A stretch of DNA of 64,000 bases from Amorphophallus konjac (taxonomy: Eukaryota > Streptophyta > Magnoliopsida > Alismatales > Araceae). Shown piece by piece: positions 54,909-64,000 of this stretch (position 1 is the first letter of the stretch; every line of letters begins with the position of its first letter). The stretch is taken from positions 28,358,708 to 28,422,707 of the forward strand of contig CM040127.1 in NCBI GenBank assembly GCA_022559845.1, read 5' to 3'. The notes below the pieces were generated by a model. It saw only the letters and a program-made list of their open reading frames with translations, was not told where the DNA came from and did no database searches. The position numbers were made by a program, and so were the translations under genes.

Positions 54909-57119
54909 TTACACAGAAACTTTTGGACCCCAATGGTACCCGGGTCCAAGATAGCTTGCGAAATCATGAAAGTGCTGTAATAACATTTTGGGAACCCACA
55001 TTTTGTTAGAGTAGTTTATCTTTCCATTTCTTAACTTGTTCAGGTTGTGTTGCTTTTGATTTATTGGTTCTCTCTTTTGACTCCACTTTCTTGAATTCCA
55101 ATTTTCATTCTGGTTCAGCTGGGACAATTTGTGAGTTCTGTTTGCGTGTCTGGTCATGGTTGACATCTGGTATGTCTGTGGTCGACCATTGCTTCTCCAG
55201 AAATCAGCATCTGTTCTGGCAGATCCTTTGGTCGACAGAGGAGGGGCCTGTTGTCGACCAGCTTGTTTCCAGACACCTTGTCTTACAGGTTTGTGTTTAT
55301 TAACATGATTTAATGCGTTGTTTGTCTGGTTACTTCTGTGAATTTGAGCTTCTCGTCTGATATGACTGTTGTTTTTAAACTGATGTGGATTATCCATTTT
55401 TCCTTTAGAATTCCCCTCTTCCAAGGTGACATTAATCTGTTTAGAGGAGCTTTCAGCTATATCCTTTTGTTTGTTTTGATATAAGTTTATCAAGGGGCCT
55501 TTTCCTTTAGAGTCAGCTGTTTTATTTAAAGTTTTTATTTGGAATTCCTTTTTAGCCGCTGGGTTGTACCCTAACCCCTCTTTCTGAAAATTTACTTTTA
55601 TTCCCAACACAGCGTTCAAGTTTTCTTCACCCTTAGTCATTTTTTCCAATGTTTCCTGTTTGTTTTTCAGTTCACTTTGGATTCTTTCTATTTCTTTCAG
55701 AAGTTGACTGTTTTCTTCCTTGAGTGAGTTGTTTCTTTCTTGAGTTAGCTTAGTTTCCTGTTCATATTCTTGAGTCTTTAATTTTAACTCGTCAATTGTG
55801 TTTTTCAGTACTTCATTTTCTTCTAATAGCCCTTTGACGTTTTCTTCATCTATCTCGCGTTGATTCAGTTTATTTTGCAAGGTGGTGATCTCCAATTCTA
55901 GTTCAGTTCTGTTGGCAATTGAGTTGCTGTCATTATTGAACTGATTAACCTTCTTCTTCAAACTTTTATTTTCCCTTCTTATTCTTTCATATGTATCAAG
56001 TAAATCTGAATAGGCTTCTTCCCAATCTGAGCTAGAAAAGTCTTGAAAAGGGGAGGTTACCTCAAGATCGTTGCTGTCTCCTTTGGCCATTAGACATGTG
56101 TTTCCTTCTTCTTCCTCGGAAGTTGTTTCCTCTTCGCTGCTTTCTTCCTCCTCGCTCCATGTGCTGATCATTGCCTTTGGTTTCTTGTTTTTCCATTTGA
56201 AGCTTGATTTCTTAGGAGCCTCTGGACATTCAGCCTTCATGTGTCCTGGTTTTCTGCAGTTGTAGCAGACAAGTTTGTTAGATGAGGCTTTAGTTTTGTC
56301 AGACTTAAACTGGGGTGACCTTCTTACCATGCCCTTCGGATTTCTAAATCCCTTACCTTCCTTCCGCAGAAACTTTCTGAACTTTCTTGTTAGCATGGCA
56401 AGCTCACCAGTTTCCTCACCTGTGCTAGATGAGTCATCAGTGTTAGATAATTCAGAGGTGCCTATTTTAGTTTTCAGAGCTAGCTGTTTCTTTTTCTTGC
56501 CCTCGTCTTCCTTTCTTTTTAGATTGACCTCATAGGCCATTAGGGAACCTACTAGTTCATCCACAGTCATAGTAGTGAGGTTCTTTGAGTCCTCAATGAC
56601 TGTGGCCTTGGTATGCCACATAGGAGTGAGGGACCTTAAAATTTTTCTCACTAGCTCTTGCTCCTTGTAGGTTTTCCCTAGACTCTTTAAGCTATTTGTT
56701 AGTTGTACTAGTCTAGCATACATATCAGAAATGTTTTCATCAGTTTTCATTCTAAACATTTCATATTCTGAGACTAACATATTTGCTTTTGACTCCCTTA
56801 CCTCTGACGTACCTTCATAGATGACTTCGAGTCGATCCCACATCTCCTTGGCTGTTGCACATTGTGAGACTCTTGAGAACTCCGTGGGATGAAGTGCGCA
56901 TTGCATTACGTTCATAGCTCCCCAGTTGATGGTTGATTTTCTGACCTGTTCTCTGGTCCAGGTATCCTCGTCTTCGGGCAGATCATAGGGTCCGCGGCTC
57001 ACTACTCTCCACATCTCATGATCTTGTGCTCTCAAGAACACCTGCATACGATTTTTCCAGTATCAGTAATCATTTCCATCAAAGTATGGTGGTCTAGTCA
57101 CTGAGTGTCCCTCAGCCAT
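54909..57119 (-). CDS. gag: Sirevirus Gag
   Basis: The likely start is the ATG at 57119 (MAEGHSVTRPPYFDG), but TGA at 57065-57063 interrupts codon 19. The open part begins at ATG 57047 and runs 712 residues. It has a copia capsid domain (WDRLEVIYEGTSEVRESKAN), a zinc knuckle CYNCRKPGHMKAEC at about residue 261 of that part, a long coiled coil at about 350-500, and a basic Gln/Asn-rich tail. It forms the particle shell and binds RNA. The long coiled coil is typical of Sirevirus Gag. Confidence 0.93.
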
Positions 57120-57180
57120 TAGACTTCTAGAGTTCAGTCCGCTAGGTCTCTCCTGGTTGTTAGACCACATTTTCGGAGAA

Positions 57181-57196
57181 CCTGGCTCTGATACCA
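57181..57196 (-). promoter_or_regulatory. Sirevirus primer-binding site (initiator Met tRNA)
   Basis: TGGTATCAGAGCCAGG on the minus strand lies two bases after the 5' LTR end. It is complementary to the 3' end of initiator methionine tRNA, the usual copia primer. Confidence 0.95.
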
Positions 57197-57198
57197 CG

Positions 57199-58628
57199 TG
57201 TTGCGTACGGACTGAATAGATCTAGAGGGGGGGTGAATAGATCTAGCCCCTTTTTCAATTTATAAACCAAAGATCGACTAGACCTTAAGCAAACTATGGG
57301 TTGCAAAGATAAAACTGATAACTACAGCGACAACAAGCAATAAGAAGAGCACACACCACAAGCAAAACCACAAGACAGGATTTTTAGGTGGTTCAGTCTC
57401 TTCCCGAGACTTACGTCCACCCCTCGCTCAACTTGAGCAAGGCTTCACTAAATGAGAACACCTGATCTCAACCAACACACCGCTGATACACAGCTTCTTC
57501 CCGCTGACACACAGCTTGTACCCGCTGCCTCACAGCTTGACACTTGATGTAATGAAAAGAACAAAAGATGCAACAGGACTGAACACGAGCTTTTGAATCA
57601 AAGAAAAAGAGTTCAGCCTGGGACTGCAGGTAACAGGAATAGACTCCCTGTGGAACTTCCAGACGATTGCCTTCAGCTGTGACGCTGCTGGAGTCTTGCT
57701 TGCCTTGAGTCAATCTTCCTTCTGTAGCAATGAAGATGCCTTCGGTCTTGTGCAGTCTCTTTGGTTTCTGAAGAGCCACTCCTTCTTTTCTCTTTCAGAG
57801 TATCTTCGTGGGTGGATTCTTTCTTTTTCTTCTACTCTGTGTTCCACACACCGCTCTCTGTCATCTTTACCTTTTGTACCAGTTCTTTTCAAAGCATAGG
57901 CTTTTCCCGCGCAGATTCGTAATTGAGCGCACATCCATTGGATTATTGGCTAGAAAACAGGGAGAAGATTTACCCGAAAGATTTGAATAAGTTTGACTGG
58001 TTCTTTCCAAGATTCTCTCCTTAAATCCAGTGCGGAATCTTATCATCTGAACCGCCCAACAACCTGCAGCAACAACCTGCAGGTTTCTCTCAACAGAAAC
58101 TGAATTCGGTTAGAGTTCGGTTCTGGACGCTGCTTCGCCTGTGGTCGACCATGATCTTGTCGCTGGTCGACAGAGAATAATGTCCAGACGACTGTTTATT
58201 CTGGCTGATGCTCGTGGTCGACAACGACCTTCTCGCTGGTCGACAGGGGGTAAATGTCCAGACGATTGATGGTTCAGACTGATGCTTGTATTGCTTCGTG
58301 GTCGACAACGGGCAGGCCTTTGGTTGACCACCGAAGCTTGTACAGAGGAAAAGTAACTGGAGCTGTGTCTTGTTGGATTCGCTGGTCGACACTAACCTCT
58401 TCACTGGTCGACAGGCAACCCTTGAAAACTTCCTCTGATCTGTTGACTTCATTAGTACTTCAGTAAACCTGAAATAACTTGAGCATTCAGATTAGTATTG
58501 ATTTGGACACATCCATCATATGAAGACGCAATCAATCAATCTTGCATGTGTTGTGTTATTAAAATAGTAGATCTTTGATTAGTCACACATATCCTTTGTC
58601 ATCATCAAAACTAAAGGGATGCACAACA
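57199..58628 (-). mobile_element. Sirevirus 5' LTR
   Basis: This 1,430-bp LTR pairs with 48112-49541. Its minus-strand end CAACA precedes the primer-binding site. The same seven GTCGAC palindromes are present (about 58145-58415). Confidence 0.95.
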
Positions 58629-61390
58629 GAAAGGTGTGCCGGCGAAGGGCGACTGCAGGGGCGTACCGGCGAAGGGCATGGGGAGCCCACTCCTCCGTTT
58701 CTTTTAAGGCTTTTCTTTTCTTCTTTTCTGATTTTTCTATTAAGTTTGCGTGGGTTTCTTCTTTTCTTCTCTTGATTAATTTTCATTCTTTCTCTCATGA
58801 GAGCGGATGTTTAAGTTGCTTAGTTGTTGTTCGGTTCGGCTCTCTTTGAGTTAATTGCGGTTCCCTTGCCTCGGTTAAAGCATTTTACCGTTGTTCTTTT
58901 CGTTTGTTTGTTGCTTTCTTTTGTCTTTTTAATGTGTTGTTGTTCCATTTGTTTGTTGCTGTCTTTTGTCATTTTAATATGTTATTATTTCTAACAAAAA
59001 TTCGGCAGCATCTCCCCTTGACCCGAGCGTAAGGGAGATACAAGGAACGCACCCACAAAGAGTGGCGGAACCCGACAACTGGAGGTGGGCACCCGAGAGC
59101 GGCAATACCTTAATAAAACCTCAGAAAACTCGGAGGGAACGCCGGACGGGAAACCTCTCCCAGGCTGGCCGGGGGTGCACCGGGCAAGAAGGTTGGGGGT
59201 GGTGGCTAGCGTGCCTGCCAGGGAGCCTGTAGGGGCTGGAGAGGTGTGCCGGGCAAAGGCCAAGGGGGACCGTGCCGGTGAACCGGGGGCAAGGTGTACC
59301 GGGCAAGGAGGTCACGGGGTGCACCGGGGAAGACCCGCAGGGGTGTGCCGGCGAAGGGGCTTGGCTAGTGCGTGCCGGGGAAGGCCCGTAGGGGCGTGCC
59401 GGCGAGCGGGTGAGCCAAAGGTGTGCCGCTGGAGGCACACAGAGGGTATGCCAGGTGAAGGACCAGCCGGGGATGCTGGTTGGCTAGGCCGAAGGGAATC
59501 TTGGCAGGAGGGAGAGAGACTCAAGGGGTCTCAGGATAGAAGCGTTGGGCCTGGATGTCTAAGGAGAAACAGAAGGGCATCTCCCTTTAGGCAAATGAGC
59601 AGAGATTGCAGCGGGGAGAAGAAGGGCAGCAGGCCCTCTCCCCCCCTTTTCTTCTTCTCTTCTTTCCCTTCTTTTTCTTCTTCTCTTCAGGCGGGGGCGG
59701 CGGGTGGAGCGGCAGCACTCTCCCCTCTCTTCCTTTCCTCTCTCTTCGCACAGGCGACATCGATTGGTGGAGCGGCGAGCCCTCCCCCCTCTCTTCCTCT
59801 CTTCCCTCTTCTTCTCTTGTTCTCTTTCTCTTCTTTTTTCTCTTTCTCTTCTTCCCTTCTCCTCCTTTCCCTTTCTCTTCTTCTCTTTGCGCGGACGACG
59901 GAGGATGGAGCAGCAGGGGGAAGCCTCCCCTCCTCTTCTTCTTCTCTTCTTCTCTTCTTCTCTTTCTCTTCCTCTTTCTCCTCGCTCAAGCGGTGGTGAT
60001 CGAGGCGGCAGGCCCCTCTTCTTCTCTTCTTCTTCTTCTCTTCTTCTCTTTCTCTTCCTCTTTCTCCTCGCTCAAGCGGTGGTGATCGAGGCGGCAAGCC
60101 CCTCTTCTTCTCTTCGTCTTCTTCTCTTTTCGCACAGATGGCGACGGTGGGCAGAGCGGCGGCACCTCCCCCCTCTCTTCCTCTATTCCCTCTTCTTCTC
60201 TTCTCCTTCTTCTTCTCTTCTTCTCTTTCTCTTCTTCTCTTCTCCTCTTCACTGTCTGCGTGTGGGTGTCTCTCTCCTCCCCCCCTGCTCGCCACGAAGA
60301 AGAGGGGTCTTATACCCCCTGTGGCGGGAGCCTCCGAAGGCGGGAAGCGTCCGGGGGAGATTTAATGGGAGTTGACTCCCTTGTCCTGGGTGACAGGGGG
60401 AGTAGGCAGCGTGTCCCAATCCCCGGGCGACATCTCAGACAGCCCGCTGTGCGCCAAGGATCCATAGGGCATGGGCGCAAGATCTCGTCTACCGGAATGT
60501 GCCGTTGAAGAGCCTTAATGGCGTGCCGCTGGCAGGCCAAACAGGCATGTCGCTGGAAGGCCAAAAGGGCGTGCCGCTGGAAGACACGGCAAGTGTGCCG
60601 CTGAAGAGCCCAAAGGGCGTGCCGTTGAAGACCACTAGAGGCGTGCCGCTGAAGGGGGGCCTCAGGGCGTACCGTTGAAGGGCCCAAAGGGCATGCCGTT
60701 GAACGGCCAGGAGAGTGTGCCGTGGAAGGCCCAGTCGAGCGCACTGGTGGAAGAGGTGGCAGGGTGCGTCGGTCAAGGCCCGTGCCGGGTAGAGACCACC
60801 TGGGGGTGTGCCGGTGGACGGCAGCAGGTAGTGTACCGCTGAGGGCGTTGAGGCGTGCCGCTGGAGGGCGCCATGAGTGTGTCGCTGAGGGCGACGTAGG
60901 AGCGTGCCGCTGAAGACCTCTGCAGAGTGTGCCGCTAGAGGGGCACAGGGGTGTGCCGCTGAGGGGCCTGGGGGGTGTGCCGCTGGGTGCCCCTTAGGTG
61001 TGCCGCTGGACTCCCACGAGGGTGTGTCGCTGGTGGCACCCTGGGGGTGTGCCGCTGAACCACCCCTGGGGTGGGCCGCTGAAGGCCTGGGTGTGCCGTT
61101 GGGGGCTCCCAGGGGTGTGCCGTCGGGGCCATCCAGGGCGTGCCGGTGGGGCTAACTTGAGCCCGTTTTGAGCACGAGTTATGGTTCACTTGATTTTCTT
61201 CGGGGGCCACGGATTGTGAGCTTCCCGGGGGTTGGTTTCTCTTTGCTGTCGTGACTCCGGGGATGGCCTCACAGCAGTGTGCATATTTGGGGGCTCCGGA
61301 CGACCAGTCTCTCCGGTGCTTCTTCACTCGGCGTCGTTATTGATGCGAGGCCGGGCAGGATATATGTGCGTGTAATTTTTGGTGTCCACA
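58629..61390 (+). mobile_element. LL1 3' LTR, part right of the Sirevirus
   Basis: The LTR resumes after the GAAAG duplication. Its blocks follow LL1 32890-35503: the end of the GTGTGCCGGCG array, ordinary sequence at 58700-59180, a second array at 59190-59450, a C/T-rich tract at 59640-60250, the GTGCCGCTGAAG array at 60490-61150, and the end GGTGTCCACA at 61381-61390. Confidence 0.85.
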
Positions 61391-61678
61391 AGCGCCCGGA
61401 ACAAAATTTATGTTTATAGCAGGGGCATTGCTATCTTTTGTACCCTGCTGTGTTGGGCGCCCTAATCTCCTTGTATAAAAGGGCTGCGAACTCTCTCTTT
61501 GTATTGTATCTTGGTGTGGTTATTCTAGTGGAAACCATGCTGCGGTCGTAGATGTATGAAGGCACATCGCCTCCGAACCACGTAAATCTTTGTGTTCTTG
61601 TGGCTTGATCTTTTCTTCCCCCTTTCTTCCTCCTCCTCTGTTGTTTGTCCATCTCTACAGGTACTCCGATTTACAACA
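61391..61678 (+). mobile_element. Copia-type LTR fragment
   Basis: This has a TATA-like GTATAAAAGGG at about 61472 and an end TTTACAACA at 61678, which look like the promoter-distal part of a short copia LTR. Its beginning is missing at the LL1 boundary, and no primer-binding site follows, so it is a truncated or solo LTR. Confidence 0.5.
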
Positions 61679-61679
61679 C

Positions 61680-62300
61680 TAAGGAACCCCAACTCCAACA
61701 ACTGTGAGCTGACCCTCTTGAACCATGCTTGTGGAGCCTTGTGAAGGCCATAAATAGACTAGTGAAGATGGCAAATGTGGTGCAAGAATTACGGGTGAAC
61801 GAACCCAGGCTACTGATGCATAAAAGCGCTTTCGTCAAAATAGCCATAGAGGAAAGTATTGGACACATCCAACAACCGAACAAGCCAAGTAGGGCTTATG
61901 GCAATGGCGAAGAGAAGATAGACGGTCATGATCTTGATCATTAGGCTGACAGTGTCTTTGAAGTTTACCCCAGGTTGTTGGCAAAAGTCCTTGGCCAACA
62001 AGGCACACCATGTGGTGATCAATCGAGCCATCCACCTTTATGCTGCAACTTAATGACCCATTTTCACCCCACGACATTCATGCCACATTGCCGGGGAGCA
62101 AGGGTCCACGTGCCATTATGCAACAATATATCAAACTCAACCACCATAGTTGTGCACCAGGCTAGATTCTTCAATTCGACACCTGCGTGTAGCATGTGGG
62201 CTCCCCCGCGAGCGATGAGTGGGTAGGGAAATTGGGCAACAGTGGATGCCGATTGACAACCATGCCCTAGTTGAGACCATAGGTGGAAAATCATATAGCT
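61680..62300 (-). pseudogene. Decayed copia reverse transcriptase
   Basis: Several frames on the minus strand carry pieces of copia reverse transcriptase. DILLHNGTWTLAPR and GMNVVG lie near 62070-62200, VNFKDTVSLMIKIMTVYLL and LLDVSNTFLYGYFDE near 61830-61970, and LHKAPQAWF-like sequence near 61700-61745. The frame changes several times and stops are frequent. It is older than the neighbouring elements and interrupted by the LTR fragment. Confidence 0.8.
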
Positions 62301-62558
62301 TGGCCGATAAATGAGTTTAAATTGATGGGGATGAGGAATCCTTAGTCGGAGTCACGCTAGACATGGCATAACTTGGCAAGGAGTATGTTGCCAAAGTCGA
62401 GGCCAAGGTCAACGAGGAATCAAGAAAGGGCATGCCACTACCAAACCAAGTCGGAGAGGCTAGTGGAGTGGACTTCGGCGAAGGAGCCACAAGGGCTTCA
62501 CCAGGTGCCAATCTAGATCAAATCTGGGAGGGGGCCTATAGAGGGGAGGCGTAGGTGA
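62301..62558. other. Spacer before the last LTR
   Basis: No supported gene was found. It may be more of the decayed copia element, but I could not recognise a domain. Confidence 0.35.
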
Positions 62559-62714
62559 TGTTGCATCCCTATGGTTTTGATGATGTCTCACACTATAAAT
62601 CAATCTTCTATCTCTAGATTAATGCTGCTTCATCATGTGAGTGAGTACAGTTCAATGGCTGTCAGATAACATGTTCTACCTTAATTCTGCCTACACTCTG
62701 TCTGCACAGTCTTC

Positions 62715-63950
62715 ACACCAGTGCGTCAACTCAGCGTGCTGATGCGTCGACCCTTCAGTCATTGCATGTCTCTGTTCTCACACCTGTGCGTCAACTCAGT
62801 GTGCTGATGCGTAGACTCTTCTGTTCAGGTTCTTCATTTGATTAAGTCTATACATCATCAGTTGAACGTAAAAGTAATACGTTGCAGTGTCAACTCATTG
62901 GGCTGCAACGTCAACTCAGCATGCTTGCATTTCGCCTTGAGACTTTCAAGTCTATACACCCTATACTCATTCAAGTCTGTTCAGCCGTTTGCATCTCATA
63001 AAGTCTATACATTCGGTTCCTTGGGCAAAGTCTACACATCGCCTAGTCTGCCCATTGCCTTCAGCCTAAGTGCTCAAAGCCAAGTCTATACAACGCCAAC
63101 CCAACACATTGAACAGTTCCCCAAGTCTATACACTAGACTTCATTTCTCTAAGTCTATACATTATCGTTTGCACTGCAAAGTCCATACACTGGAAGCTCT
63201 TCGTTTGATATCAACAAGTCTGTACATTGGGTTCAACTCTCCAAGTCTGTACAGCCTGTTTGTCTTCTTGTGTGAAGTCTATACAACGCATGCTCACATA
63301 ACTAACTCTATACACTCGATTGTTAGATCTTCAACTATATACATTGGTTGAGTCTATACACTGAGATCTCATGAAGAGTTGCAAGTCTATACACTCGTTG
63401 TTAGAGACCTAGACTGCTAAGTCTATACACTCCCTCACTATGTACACAGTTGCTATATTGATCTCTGAAGTCTATACAATGCTTCACGTTAACACTAAGT
63501 CTATACACTTCATTATTGTTGCTGAAGGGAACAGGGTCGACGCCTGAAGCTTAAAGCATCCACGCATCAGTAGACGAAGCTTTCACGATGTCTTCTATTG
63601 CGTTAACGCCACAAGCAAGCAGCGTCGACGCAGCAGTTAGAAAAAGCAGAGACTCTTACAAGCGACGAAGGTTTCACGACATCTTCCACTGCGTCAACGC
63701 CTTCAACAAGCAGCGTCGACGCAGCGGCTTAAGAGACGCCAGTATACAAATGTACATGTCTTCAATGCGTCAAACGCAACATGCTGATAACGTCGACGCA
63801 GCACGCCCATATGTTGAAGGCTTGATCACTGGACTGCCGATACCGTTGCGTCAACGCAGCAGGCTGATGGAGTCGACGCAGCGGTTAAAAAGGCTGAAGA
63901 TCTATGATGGCTGCGTCAACCCTTTGGAGCAAGTGAGTTGACGCCATCTA
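62715..63950 (+). repeat. TGCGTCRACGCA palindromic motif cluster
   Basis: Motifs such as GCAGCGTCGACGCAGC and CTGCGTCAACGC occur about a dozen times, in two groups (62715-62820 and 63530-63950) flanking the TCTATACA cluster. Many centre on GTCGAC, as do the palindromes in the first Sirevirus LTR. Confidence 0.8.
62848..63510 (+). repeat. AAGTCTATACAC motif array, about 19 copies
   Basis: GTCTATACA or a one-base variant recurs about 19 times at irregular spacing (20-100 bp), for example near 62848, 62950, 63003, 63083, 63125, 63152, 63278, 63385, 63420 and 63498. The flanks are not repeated, so this is a dispersed motif rather than a tandem array. Confidence 0.85.
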
Positions 63951-64000
63951 ACTCCAGTTGCTGAGCGTACTGGTGCTGGGCACGTGATCCGAGGATAAGG

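Larger units (their letters stand above)
48112..58628 (-). mobile_element. Sirevirus-type Ty1/copia element, 10,517 bp
   Basis: This is a full-length element on the minus strand. The LTRs are 1,430 bp each (48112-49541 and 57199-58628) with TGT...ACA ends and flanking GAAAG (48107-48111 and 58629-58633). The primer-binding site, polypurine tract, gag with zinc knuckle and coiled coil, protease, integrase and reverse transcriptase/RNase H are all present in copia order. All coding segments share one reading frame but are split by nonsense codons. Six differences were counted between the LTRs (0.4%), so it inserted recently. Confidence 0.96.
32116..61390 (+). mobile_element. LL1: very large LARD-like LTR element
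   Basis: Two related long regions (32116-35503 and 47342-61390 minus the Sirevirus) flank about 10.3 kb of non-coding sequence. The complete 3' LTR starts TGTGGACGCAC at 45770 and ends GGTGTCCACA at 61390. These are short inverted ends of TG...CA type, and the LTR is about 5.1 kb after subtracting the Sirevirus and one target repeat. No pol domain was seen anywhere inside, so it must have depended on another element. The first roughly 1.57 kb of the 5' LTR is absent because LL2 is inserted there, and it should lie left of the window. No convincing polypurine tract adjoins 45770, a weak point of the model. Confidence 0.78.
62559..64000 (+). mobile_element. Start of a second Sirevirus-type LTR (runs off the window)
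   Basis: It begins TGTTGCATCCCTATGG followed by TTTTGATGATG. The first Sirevirus LTR, read on its own strand, begins TGTTGTGCATCCC and also has GTTTTGATGATG. The agreement sets the LTR start at 62559. The interior is rich in short repeats (see 62848-63510 and 62715-63950). Its end and any coding region lie right of the window. GGTGA (62554-62558) would be the target duplication if this is a 5' LTR. Confidence 0.65.

Noticed and set aside
63588..63941. 117-residue frame in the last LTR
   Set aside because: It lies inside the palindromic motif cluster of an LTR and has no recognisable domain.

Overview
The window looks like nuclear DNA from a plant, in a gene-poor region built almost entirely of nested LTR retrotransposons. 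The plant assignment rests on four things: a Tat-lineage Ty3/gypsy element with two RNase H domains, plant mobile domain (PMD) genes, a Sirevirus-type Ty1/copia element, and a hAT-type miniature element. I cannot name the species, and I found no ordinary host gene, tRNA or rRNA.

Layout. (1) Two copies of a very large LTR element with no gag or pol, here called LL1 and LL2, fill most of the window. LL1 lies on the + strand. Its truncated 5' LTR is at 32116-35503, its internal domain at 35504-45769 and its 3' LTR at 45770-61390. LL2 lies on the - strand and is inserted in the LL1 5' LTR. It starts at 32115 and runs left past base 1. Their LTRs are about 5 kb, begin TGTGGAC and end GTCCACA. The roughly 10 kb LL1 internal domain is a chain of tandem arrays. 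This fits a LARD (large retrotransposon derivative). (2) A Tat element of about 21.9 kb (6451-28340, + strand) sits inside the LL2 LTR. It carries gag, protease, reverse transcriptase, two RNase H domains and integrase, then a cluster of antisense genes at 18990-26135. Its 3' LTR is cut off at 28340. (3) A young Sirevirus (48112-58628, - strand) sits inside the LL1 3' LTR, with 1,430-bp LTRs and the 5-bp target duplication GAAAG. (4) A 570-bp hAT-like element (44130-44699) with an 8-bp duplication sits in the LL1 internal domain. (5) Right of LL1 are a copia LTR fragment, a decayed copia reverse transcriptase and the start of another Sirevirus-type LTR.

The most interesting part is the antisense cluster in the Tat element. 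Two genes (A and D) encode PMD proteins and share a first exon of the same design. Two others (B and C) begin with an acidic exon, and B continues into the same coiled-coil tail as gene A. Gene A can be modelled as six exons with all introns in phase 0. Gene D has one intron. Genes A, C and D each have a TATA box about 80-105 bp upstream of the ATG; B has a weaker TTTAAA. Arrays of near-perfect palindromes built on GGCGTCCAGG/CCTGGACGCC occupy the Tat LTR promoter region and also the stretch just upstream of gene C. In both places the array stops about 15 bp before the TATA box.

Relative order of events, from nesting and LTR similarity judged by eye: LL1, then LL2 in the reverse direction, then the Tat element (LTRs about 2% different), and most recently the Sirevirus (about 0.4%). 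All exon models, alignments and copy counts were made by reading the sequence, without alignment software.
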